From: Niabella pedocola
GTDB lineage: Bacteria > Bacteroidota > Bacteroidia > Chitinophagales > Chitinophagaceae
Length of the DNA: 64,000 nucleotides
NCBI RefSeq assembly: GCF_021044425.1
Contig: NZ_JAJNEC010000001.1
Location: forward strand, 62,001-126,000
Reading direction: 5' to 3'
The translations under genes were made by a program, and so were the position numbers. Shown here piece by piece: positions 52,638-61,100 of this stretch; the stretch's first letter is position 1; the number at the start of each line of letters is the position of its first letter. Under the pieces are notes generated by a model. It worked only from the letters and a program-made list of their open reading frames with translations. It searched no databases and was not told the DNA's origin.

Positions 52638-52664
52638 ATAAAAAAGCCTATCAAAATGATAGGC
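52638..52664 (-). terminator. Terminator of the NtrC-type regulator gene
   Basis: GCCTATCA (52646-52653) pairs perfectly with TGATAGGC (52657-52664) around a 3-nt loop, followed on the minus strand by six T residues. It separates the regulator from the kdp structural genes. Confidence 0.88.
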
Positions 52665-52731
52665 ATGGTTATCAAAATGAGCAATAAAATGATGGAACAG
52701 CCGGAGCGGCTGGGAGGGGCGTAACGCGTGT

Positions 52732-54075
52732 TTAGAGTTTATACTCATCAATTTTCCGGTACAGGGTTGCGATCCCGATTTCAAGGATACGGGCCGCTTC
52801 GGCTTTATTGCCCCTGGTAAATTGCAGGATGCGGCGAATATGGCTTTTTTCCATGGATGCCAGCGACGACGGGTTTTCTCCCGGGCCGGCGGCAGAAGAC
52901 GGGTATTGCTGTATCTCCAGGGGAAGGTCTTCTACGTGCAGCGTATCATCCTGCATCAGGATCACGCTGCGCTCAATGCTGTTTTTTAGTTCCCGGATAT
53001 TGCCCGGCCAATTATAATGTTCCAGGGCCTGGAATACTTCCGCTGGAATATGGAGTCCTTTCCGGTTTGTTTTTTCGGCAAACAGCCGGAGGTAAAAAGT
53101 GGCCAGTGCTTTTATGTCTTTCTTCCGTTCCCGTAATGCGGGAAGATTTATTTTAAAGGTAGCAATCCGGTAATAGAGGTCTTCCCGGAATTGCCCGGTC
53201 TCAATTTCCTTCAGCAGGTTCCGGTTGGTAGCGGCCAGCAGCCGTATATTGATTCGGGTAGGTTTGGTTTCCCCGATTTTGATGAATTCACCGGATTCCA
53301 GGACCCGCAGCAATTTTGCCTGCAGATCGATCGCCATTTCGCCGATCTCATCAAGGAAGAGCGTGCCGTTATGAGCTTCCTCCAGCAAACCGGCCTGGTC
53401 TTTTACGGCGCCGGTAAAGGAGCCGGCCCGGTGACCAAAAAGTTCGCCTTCCAGCAGTTCGCGGCTGAACGCAGCACAGTTGATGGCCACAAAGCTTTTG
53501 TTCCGGCGGTCGCTGGCCTCATGTATGGCTCTTGCAAAAACCTCTTTGCCGGTACCGGTTTCTCCGGTAATCAACACGGTGGCATCGGTAGGGGCTACTT
53601 TTTTACCGAAAAGCATGGCTTGCTGAATGACTTCAGATGTGCCGATGACGGTGTCGAAGGAATATTTGTTGCCCAGTTGCTGCTCCAGTTGCTGTACTCT
53701 TTTGTGAAGGGTTACTTTTTCTATGGCCCGGTTCAGCAGCGGGATGATCCGGTTATTGTCATCGCCTTTTGTAATATAATCGAACGCCCCGTTTTTTATA
53801 GCCTGTACACCGTCGGGAATATTGCCATAGGCGGTAAGCAGGATCACTTCCGTTTGCGGAGCCCGGGCTTTTATTTTTTTTACCAGCTCCACACCGTTTT
53901 CGTCCGGCAGTTTTACATCGCAGAGCACGACATCCGCCGCGGTTTTCTCCAGTTGTTTCAGTCCGGAGCGGGCGTCTCCCGCCTGGAATACCTCAAACCC
54001 TTCGAGGGTAATGATCCTGGAAAGGAGCTGTCTTAATTTTTCCTCGTCGTCGATGATCAGTACGCTGTGCTTCAT
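52732..54075 (-). CDS. NtrC-family sigma-54 response regulator of the Kdp locus
   Basis: 447-aa three-domain regulator. Receiver (1-120) with Asp9/Asp10, phospho-acceptor Asp53 in VLCDVKLPDENG, Thr in LLTAYG and Lys in YITKGD. AAA+ domain (about 140-375) with Walker A GETGTGKE, sigma-54 loop GSFTGA and Walker B GTLFLDEIGEM. Fis-type HTH at the end (NKAEAARILEIGIATLYRKI). It is the only response regulator at the kdp locus, where E. coli has the OmpR-type KdpE. It is transcribed first in the cluster and ends at its own terminator. Likely partner is the HAMP-PAS kinase at the other end. Confidence 0.93.
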   Translation of the reverse strand: MKHSVLIIDDEEKLRQLLSRIITLEGFEVFQAGDARSGLKQLEKTAADVVLCDVKLPDENGVELVKKIKARAPQTEVILLTAYGNIPDGVQAIKNGAFDYITKGDDNNRIIPLLNRAIEKVTLHKRVQQLEQQLGNKYSFDTVIGTSEVIQQAMLFGKKVAPTDATVLITGETGTGKEVFARAIHEASDRRNKSFVAINCAAFSRELLEGELFGHRAGSFTGAVKDQAGLLEEAHNGTLFLDEIGEMAIDLQAKLLRVLESGEFIKIGETKPTRINIRLLAATNRNLLKEIETGQFREDLYYRIATFKINLPALRERKKDIKALATFYLRLFAEKTNRKGLHIPAEVFQALEHYNWPGNIRELKNSIERSVILMQDDTLHVEDLPLEIQQYPSSAAGPGENPSSLASMEKSHIRRILQFTRGNKAEAARILEIGIATLYRKIDEYKL

Positions 54076-54214
54076 GCTATCAAACTTGAAGCAAAAGTAG
54101 TGGAATAATTTATGGGTTGTTTTTTAGAAAAAATAATAGGTTTGCGGTGTAACGCACTTCAGGAGCAACTATAAAATAATTGTTTTATCTTTAAGTTTTG
54201 CATATATTAGAATT

Positions 54215-55237
54215 GTGAGCGAGTCAATACCAACAATAAAGGAGATCGCCAGGCGGCTGAACGTTTCTGTATCGACGGTGTCGAGAGCGTTGAGCGATCA
54301 TCCGCGGATCAGTACAAAGACAAAAGAAGCGGTAAAAGAGCTGGCCAAGGCGCTGAATTATGAGCCCAATTCCAAAGCGATCTTTTTTAAGCAGAAACGG
54401 AGCTTTGTGATCGGGGTGATCGTACCGCATATTTATGAAGACTTTTTTTCCAAAGGGATCAGTGGTATTGAGGATGTGGCATTGGAAAACGGCTATACGA
54501 TCTTATTTGGCCAGAGCCACGACCGGATTGATAAGGAGCGCCAGGTAGTAGATGCGATGAAGAACCAGCGGGTAGACGGGCTGATCATTTCTTTGTCAAA
54601 GGAAACCAATAAAAGCGACCATCTGAAAACGCTGGATGCATATAATATACCGGTGGTGTATTTTGACCGGGTGCCCTCCCTGGCCGGTGTAAACAAGGTA
54701 TTTTGCAATTTGTTTGAAGGTACGGTAGACATGATCGAATGGCTGTTCAAGCAGGACCGGAAACGCATTGCATTCATCAATGGTCCGGGTGCGATCATTG
54801 CCTCCAAGGAACGGCTGGATGGGTATATAGAAGGAATCTCCCGGCGAAAGCTGAAGGTAGATATGCAGATGGTAGAACAAACCGACTTTTCAGAAGAGGG
54901 TACGCACAAGGCTGTGGCCCGGTTATTGGCGCTCAAAAAGCCACCGGATGCCATTATCAGTTTCAACGACTATGTGCATATGGACGCCGTGAAATATGCA
55001 CTTAAGGAACATGTAAAAATCAATGAAGATATTCTGTTTGCCAGCTATGCCAATATCTCTGTGAACAAACACACCGCTTACCCGCCCGTTGTTTCCGTGG
55101 ACCAGTTCCCGTACAGCCAGGGTGAGGCCGCTATGAAAATGCTCATGGATATTTTACAGCACAAAACCGATGAGGATACCGCTGCGAAGGCGTTCCTGCA
55201 CAAGGAAATTCCCGTTGCGCTGGTTTACAACTCATAA
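54215..55237 (+). CDS. LacI-family transcriptional regulator
   Basis: 340-aa repressor. The GTG at 54215 directly precedes the HTH TIKEIARRLNVSVSTVSRAL (about 6-25), including the hinge HPRISTKTKEAVKELAKAL, so it is the natural start. Residues about 65-340 are a periplasmic-binding-protein-like sugar-sensing domain (GVIVPHIYEDFFSKGISGIE, RVDGLIISLSKET, IAFINGPG). The next gene on the same strand is a sugar kinase, and a perfect LacI-type operator lies between them, so it likely controls that kinase and perhaps wider sugar use. The effector is unknown. Confidence 0.93.
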   Translation: MSESIPTIKEIARRLNVSVSTVSRALSDHPRISTKTKEAVKELAKALNYEPNSKAIFFKQKRSFVIGVIVPHIYEDFFSKGISGIEDVALENGYTILFGQSHDRIDKERQVVDAMKNQRVDGLIISLSKETNKSDHLKTLDAYNIPVVYFDRVPSLAGVNKVFCNLFEGTVDMIEWLFKQDRKRIAFINGPGAIIASKERLDGYIEGISRRKLKVDMQMVEQTDFSEEGTHKAVARLLALKKPPDAIISFNDYVHMDAVKYALKEHVKINEDILFASYANISVNKHTAYPPVVSVDQFPYSQGEAAMKMLMDILQHKTDEDTAAKAFLHKEIPVALVYNS

Positions 55238-55250
55238 AATCGCTTACAGG

Positions 55251-55262
55251 GCAAACGTTTGC
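55251..55262. promoter_or_regulatory. Perfect LacI/PurR-type operator
   Basis: GCAAACGTTTGC, a complete 12-bp palindrome with the central CG typical of LacI/PurR/CcpA-family sites. It lies 13 nt after the LacI-family gene stop and 61 nt before the kinase ATG, where a repressor would block the kinase promoter. Confidence 0.75.
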
Positions 55263-55322
55263 ACCGGGTTTTGAAAAAAAACTTACACTTTATTTTATAC
55301 ATTTATCCCTTTAAACCAAATT

Positions 55323-56357
55323 ATGGATAAAGTACTTGCCGGTTATGGATTGACGGCGGATCATTGTTCGGTAAAGCCTTTTGGCAGCGGGTTGATCAAT
55401 CATACATGGGAGCTTCGTAACGGAGAAGGACGATATATTTTACAGAAAGTAAATCAGAACGTATTCCGGGAACCGGAGGCCATTGCATGGAACCTGGAGT
55501 TTATTAATACGTACCTGGAGCAGCAGGACGGGGCCTATTTTTTTGTAGCGCCTGTTAAAACGGTTTCCGGGGGTACAATGTTGCATATTGCGGATGATGG
55601 ATATTACCGGATGTTTCCTTTTGTAAAAGGCAGCCATTCGATAGACGTGGTTGAGGAACCCCGGCAGGCCTATGAGGCGGCAAAACAATTCGGAATGTTT
55701 ACGAGGAAGCTGTCCGGCATTAACGTAGAGGAGCTGAAGATTACGCTGCCGTCGTTTCATGACCTGGTATTGCGGTACGAACAATTCCTTGAAGCGCTGG
55801 AAAGGGGTAATGCTGAGCGCGCGGCTGAGGCAGAAACGGTGATCCTTGAATTAAAGGCGCATGCCGGCATTGTAGACCGCTTCCGGGAAATATTAAAGAA
55901 CCCTGATTTTAAACGGCGGGTAACCCATCATGATACAAAGATCAGCAATGTGCTGTTTGACGACCATAATAAGGGACTTTGTGTGATTGACCTGGATACG
56001 GTAATGCCGGGGTATTTTATCAGCGATGTGGGCGATATGATGCGCACCTATCTTTGCCCGGTAAGCGAGGAGGAGCAGGATTTTAGCAAGATTGTGGTGC
56101 GCGAGGATTACTACAGGGCTATTGTGGAAGGTTACCTGGAGGAGATGCAGGATGAGCTGACGGCTGCAGAAAAAGCGCATTTCTTCTATTCCGGCTTATT
56201 TATGATCTATATGCAGGCCCTGCGGTTTTTAACCGATCATTTAAATGATGACCGCTATTACGGTGCAAAATATGAGGGGCATAATTTTATGAGAGCCCAG
56301 AACCAGCTTACCTTATTAAGGCGGTTACTGGAGAAGCAGGAAGTATTGGGAAAATAG
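55323..56357 (+). CDS. NahK-like aminoglycoside-phosphotransferase-fold sugar kinase
   Basis: 344-aa kinase of the APH/choline-kinase fold, closest in layout to N-acetylhexosamine 1-kinases. Nucleotide-site GSGLINHTWEL (about 22-32) and YILQKVNQNVF (about 38-48, catalytic Lys), then the Brenner-like loop THHDTKISNVLFDD (catalytic Asp near 204) and the DFG-equivalent VIDLDTVMPGY (about 220-230). Predicted to phosphorylate a hexosamine or similar sugar at C1 in the cytoplasm. It is preceded by a LacI-family regulator and operator, supporting a sugar substrate. The nucleotidyltransferase at 22.7 kb could use its product (inference). Confidence 0.82.
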   Translation: MDKVLAGYGLTADHCSVKPFGSGLINHTWELRNGEGRYILQKVNQNVFREPEAIAWNLEFINTYLEQQDGAYFFVAPVKTVSGGTMLHIADDGYYRMFPFVKGSHSIDVVEEPRQAYEAAKQFGMFTRKLSGINVEELKITLPSFHDLVLRYEQFLEALERGNAERAAEAETVILELKAHAGIVDRFREILKNPDFKRRVTHHDTKISNVLFDDHNKGLCVIDLDTVMPGYFISDVGDMMRTYLCPVSEEEQDFSKIVVREDYYRAIVEGYLEEMQDELTAAEKAHFFYSGLFMIYMQALRFLTDHLNDDRYYGAKYEGHNFMRAQNQLTLLRRLLEKQEVLGK

Positions 56358-56404
56358 TTTTTTTCTTTCCGGAGTTTTATTTTTCTTTTTTATAAAATTT
56401 TCCT

Positions 56405-56412
56405 TACTTTTG
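56405..56412 (+). promoter_or_regulatory. -7 box for tRNA-Pro
   Basis: TACTTTTG, an exact TAnnTTTG match, 22 nt before the mature tRNA 5' end, in a T-rich stretch. Confidence 0.55.
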
Positions 56413-56434
56413 CACCCGCTTAGTTTATAAGCAC

Positions 56435-56508
56435 CGGGAAGTAGCGCAGGCCGGTAGCGCACCTGGTTTGGGACCAGGGGGTCGCAGGTTCGAATCCTGT
56501 CTTCCCGA
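56435..56508 (+). tRNA. tRNA-Pro (anticodon TGG)
   Basis: Acceptor arms CGGGAAG (56435-56441) and CTTCCCG (56501-56507) pair fully, with discriminator A at 56508. Anticodon stem CCTGG/CCAGG encloses loop TTTGGGA, giving anticodon TGG. The T-arm GCAGG-TTCGAAT-CCTGT is canonical. CCA is not encoded. A terminator follows, and integrase-like debris begins about 200 bp downstream. Confidence 0.97.
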
Positions 56509-56513
56509 CATTC

Positions 56514-56546
56514 AAAAGCCACTGATTGATTTCAGTGGCTTTTTTA
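56514..56546 (+). terminator. Terminator of tRNA-Pro
   Basis: AAAGCCACTGA pairs with TCAGTGGCTTT around a short loop, followed by a T-run. It lies 6 nt after the tRNA. Confidence 0.9.
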
Positions 56547-56699
56547 TTTTTGATAGAAGTGGAATCATTACTCAGGGCGGTATAGAATAGCGCATGGTGC
56601 TTGTGGTACCATCTTGCCTACGTTAAAGGTTCTAAAGTGCCGAGACCATTGTAAATAAAAAATTTACAAGGTTTTTCATTTCCCCATTATCAATATTGA

Positions 56700-56850
56700 A
56701 AAGTAAAGTGTCTTTTGAAACCGTATATGCAATGCTGGGACACATGCTGAAGTAAATGAGGAAACAATCCTGGAGGATATTTCACAGGAGGAAGAGCGTT
56801 TGGAGATATTTCAGTTAAATCAACCTGATGAAATACGAAGATCCGCGTGA
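56700..56850 (+). pseudogene. Probable remnant of a tyrosine recombinase C-terminus
   Basis: One frame reads KVSFETVYAMLGH (56705-56743), matching the ET(V/I)xxMLGH block of tyrosine site-specific recombinases just before the catalytic Tyr. The next frame reads AEVNEETILEDI from 56746 to a TGA at 56848, resembling the segment right after the catalytic Tyr. About ten residues including the Tyr itself are missing between them. The N-terminal half is not found upstream. It is identified from short words, so moderate confidence. Confidence 0.4.
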
Positions 56851-56878
56851 GGACTGCCCAGGTTTAAGCAGCAGATAG

Positions 56879-57193
56879 AAGCTTAAGCTGATTATCCTTT
56901 CAGGGCGACTTAATTATTATCGGGATGGAAATGATTCAGTCGCCTGGCATTCGGACAAGGACACTATACCCGGCTTGAAAACGGAAATCGCTTCAGTGAG
57001 CCTTGGCCAGGAACGAAACTTCGATTTTCGGAATAAGGATGATCATAAGCAGCAATATTCTATTAAGTCGGAGCACGGCTCCTTGCTACTTATGAAACCG
57101 GATTTGCAGAAGTATTGGGAGCACCGTATTGCAAAATCAGCAAGGCCAATGCAGGCACGGATCAATCTGACTTTCAGGAAAGTGATTGTCTGA
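56879..57193 (+). pseudogene. Truncated AlkB-like 2OG-Fe(II) dioxygenase
   Basis: About 104 in-frame codons with no start. They read NYYRDGNDSVAWHSDKD, EIASVSLGQERNFDF, HGSLLLMKPDLQKYWEH and ARINLTFRKVI, the C-terminal half of AlkB-family DNA/RNA dealkylases. Iron ligands HxD (WHSD) and the distal His (YWEH), plus the 2OG-binding R-x5-R (RINLTFR), are all present. The N-terminal nucleotide-recognition lid is missing: upstream DNA (56820-56880) shows only frame-shifted traces such as KQQIEA. A recently decayed gene lying directly after the recombinase debris. Confidence 0.8.
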
Positions 57194-58177
57194 ATAGTCT
57201 CCCGTGATACAGCATTGTCAGAATAGGAGACCATAACGCCTATGTATCTGAATTTGATGAGCCTGAAATTCTGTTTACTGCCTTTAAACGACTCATATAA
57301 TATGGCTGGCAATACAATTGTATTAATCGCAATTTTTCATTCAAGGCCAGTCCTGATCGTAAGGGATGATTTTAAAAGGATCGAAGAATGGTCCAAACCT
57401 TGCAACAAAAGAATTATGCTATCTCTATCTCAAGCTCCTGTTTGAGAGATTGTAAGAAAAAGATGTTGTAATTAGTTGGTACTGTACCGAAGAAAGAAGA
57501 GATTCTGTTGGCACATAAATTGGTCGGCGTCATTATTGTAAGCCCGGTATTTTCTAATCGATGTTTGTAGTACCGTAAGAAGATTATGCAAGCGCAACTT
57601 TTGATTGATATCCGAAAAGTCCAAAAGCAACGTGATGTGATCGTGAATTCAAAAAAACACTTGAAGAAAAGTATGCACAGACGAGCCGTTCCTTCCAAAA
57701 ACTTTAAAGGTCGAGCCGCTCTCAATCCGAGGCAAAGATCTTCCCGCCTTCAGCAGGTATGGGTATACCTGTTAAACAGTTTTTGTATGTTTAAAAAAAT
57801 AAATAATTTTTTTTAATTTATATAAAACAAATACATTACTTTTACATGACGTAACACTTTTCAAAAACACTGCTTGAAACGCTGCTACAAATCAATGAAA
57901 ACAAATTAGACACTTATGGCCCCCGCTTACCACTCTCAACTACACAGATGCGTTGTATCGATAAGATATGATTTCAATACCTGTTAACTCAAACTAGAAA
58001 TATTTTAAGAGAATACCGTTTTTGCTCCATTGCTCAATGGAGCTGATGGGGTATGGCGATGGATAATGAATCCTTTATCGCTGTATAATCTTATGTTTTT
58101 TGCCATTTAACTTATGACTTGATATATAATGTCAAGCAGATAATTATATAGACTGTTAACAAACTATTCTAGCATTT
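57194..58177. other. A+T-rich region with unrecognised gene debris
   Basis: No intact gene supported. Short coding-like stretches occur in different frames: NAYVSEFDEPEILFTAFKRL (57235-57297), VPKKEEILLAHKLVGVIIV (57485-57540) and QAQLLIDIRKVQKQRDVIVN (57589-57648), each soon ended by stops. They fit decayed accessory genes. The right part (57800-58177) is very A+T-rich and presumably holds the promoter of the RHS-type gene, though no clear consensus was found. Confidence 0.5.
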
Positions 58178-61100
58178 ATGAAAAGGACTTGCAACCGACT
58201 ATTGTTACTATTATTGAGTCTAACTTTGACTGAAATCCTTTCTGCTCAAGCGGGCAAAGAGTTAGGAAAAATAACTATCTCATCGCCAACCGCAGCATCA
58301 CTTGGGAAATATGCTGATATTCCTGTGAACAAAAATACCGGAATTCCAGAGATTTCTGTGCCATTGTATACGGTAACGTCCGGACCACTGTCGCTACCGC
58401 TTACACTAAGCTATCACGCGTCTGGACTAAAAGTTCAGGAAGTTTCTGGTTGGACCGGAGCAGGATTTGCAATGCAGGCTGGAGGTGCTATTACCAGGAC
58501 TGTTCGTGGTTTGCCAGATGATCGTTCAAGTGTAGTGAACCAGACAAAAGCGCACTACGTTGATTACGGGTACAGCAATTATTTATATAGAAGCGGCAGT
58601 GATAGTTTGGTTGCGGATGTGGATTTTGCCAATGGCGTGCTGGACGGAGAACCAGACCTGTACTTTTTCAACTTTAACGGCTATGCGGGGAAGTTTTATT
58701 TTAATGATGACCGAACCCCGGTTTTAGTACCGGAACAGGATCTTAAAATCGAGGTTGGGATGCAGGAAAGCATTGGAACCATCGAAGGGTTTACTATAAC
58801 TACGCCTGATGGTACAAAATATTATTTTGGAAAGAATGGCAATACCGGTACGGTAATACCAATTGAAAAAACCTCAGTCTATTCGGCCAAAGGCGGTATT
58901 GTAAGCGGGAAGCCTGTCTCCAGTTGGTTCTTAAATAAAGTGTCATCCGCAGACGGGTTGTTTTCTATTAATTTAAGCTATCAGCCCGAAAGATACAGTT
59001 ATTACACCTTCTCGACGGAACAGGTTGCTGGAACTGTTATACCTCCTGACTTCCCGTCTGGTGTAAGAGACGCTTATCTGGTGAAAAACAGTGTAGAGGG
59101 AGTACGGTTAAGTCAGATCAGCTTTCCGAATGGTACAGTTGACTTCATACCATCTTCCATACCACGAGAGGATCTTGCCGGTTATGATGCAAACGATATA
59201 AGGGAGTATGCCAATACAGAAGCCAAAGCCTTGCAGGAAGTGCGGATTGCAAATGCCAATGGGTTCTGTAAAAAGTATGTATTTCACTACAATTACTTCA
59301 CCTCGCTAACCAGTTCTCCACCAGTGGTTCAAAGGGAGAATATAACCGTTACTTCGGATACAAAGCACTTACGATTAGACTCTTTACAAGAGCAATCCTG
59401 TGATCTATCCGTCAAATCGGGAATGTATAAATTTGAGTATTTTAATGAAGGAGTACCGAGGTCATTGAGCTTCGGACAAGACTATTGGGGCTTTAACAAT
59501 GGGTACGCTAATTCGACTATTATTCCAGCCATTACTGAAAATGCACAAACAATACCAGGCGCTGACAGGAAGCCTAGATGGCCGGAAATGAGAGCAGGAA
59601 CATTGAAAACAATAACCTACCCTACGGGCGGCACAAGTATCTTTGAGTTCGAACCACACACAACCTATGCCAGTTATATAAATTATCGGATTGCCTGGCA
59701 AGGTATTAGTCTTGGTGGAGATGGAAATATTTTTCGCTCTGTACCGGATAGCCTAATTTTTGTAAGTAATGGTGATGGCGTTTTTGTAGAGATGAACAAT
59801 CAATCTACTGTTAATGATGGTCATGTTAATATTTATGATGCAAATGGTGTATTAAGCGGAGCGGGTATGGAATGTCCTAAAGGACAATCGCGGAGCGGAT
59901 ACTTTAATTTAGCGGCAGGCACTTATATTGTTAAACTCGATTTTCTTCAAGCTGGCGGCAACCCGGCTGGACAGCCGCTCACTGTTTCCGTGGGAAAACC
60001 TTATGCAGAGCCAATCAACGAAAACGCTATGGTTGGAGGCCTTCGAATTAAGACGATAACCTCAAGCGCATCACCAACAGCAACTCCGATGGTTACGTCC
60101 TTCACTTATAATAAATCCGACGGTAAGTCATCGGGTGAATTGTATAACAGGCCCACCTTTGCAATGGTTAAACGAAATGACTTACTAAAACTGGTTAAGG
60201 ATGATACACCGCTTCAGGCGGACTATTCTCCTCCGTTCTGCAACGAGAATGGATGCAGTGCTTGTAGTTTTAGCTCCTCTCAACCATATGTGAAATCTGG
60301 CGGTGATCTGCGTCCGATGGCATCTGCCCAGGGACAGCATATGGGCTATACCGAAGTAAAAGTAAGCCAGGAGGAGAACGGCTATTCTATATATAACTAT
60401 TATTGGTCAAAATTTTTACAATACCCATATCTGCAAGGCCCCCCAGGTGCAATCGCCAACGTTCGTGTTGTTACAAACTCTTGTGACGCCAATTTGCCCA
60501 ATTATCCCACTACACCGTTACCATTTGAATACCAGAAAGGACTTCCGCAATTTGAGGGCCATTTCGATCAGAGCGGTAATCCGATTAAAAGCATCCAGTA
60601 TAATTATTTATTTCAGGAAAACCCGTTTACAACACCTGGGTACATCGTTGTTAATGATCAGTATCTCTGGGGGTCATTTTATACGCTTAATACGGGGAGA
60701 AAACTGGAGGAGCAAGCAATTGAAGTTACCTACTCAGCTGCAGCAAACGATACAATTTATAGGGGCTCGATTTATGGTAGTCCCTATCATAATCAGCCGA
60801 CGAAAACGTCAATGCTTTCTTCTAAGGGAGATTCTATCATTAGCAAATTGCGATATTCCTTTGACTATCGCGTTCCTGCTTGTGAAGCTATTGGAAGTGG
60901 CGTGAGCACGTATTTAGAAAAGGAAGTTCAAGCCAAAAATGATTTAGATCAGGCGATTCTGCGCGCCGATCAGTTTAACCAGGGTAACCGCTGGATCGCT
61001 GTTCAACGGTATAAACGTGCTTTGGCCAACGCAAGGGCCGAGTTTATTAGCTATCGAAGAACTAATTTCTCAAATGCGACCAATAACTTTAATACGGCTC

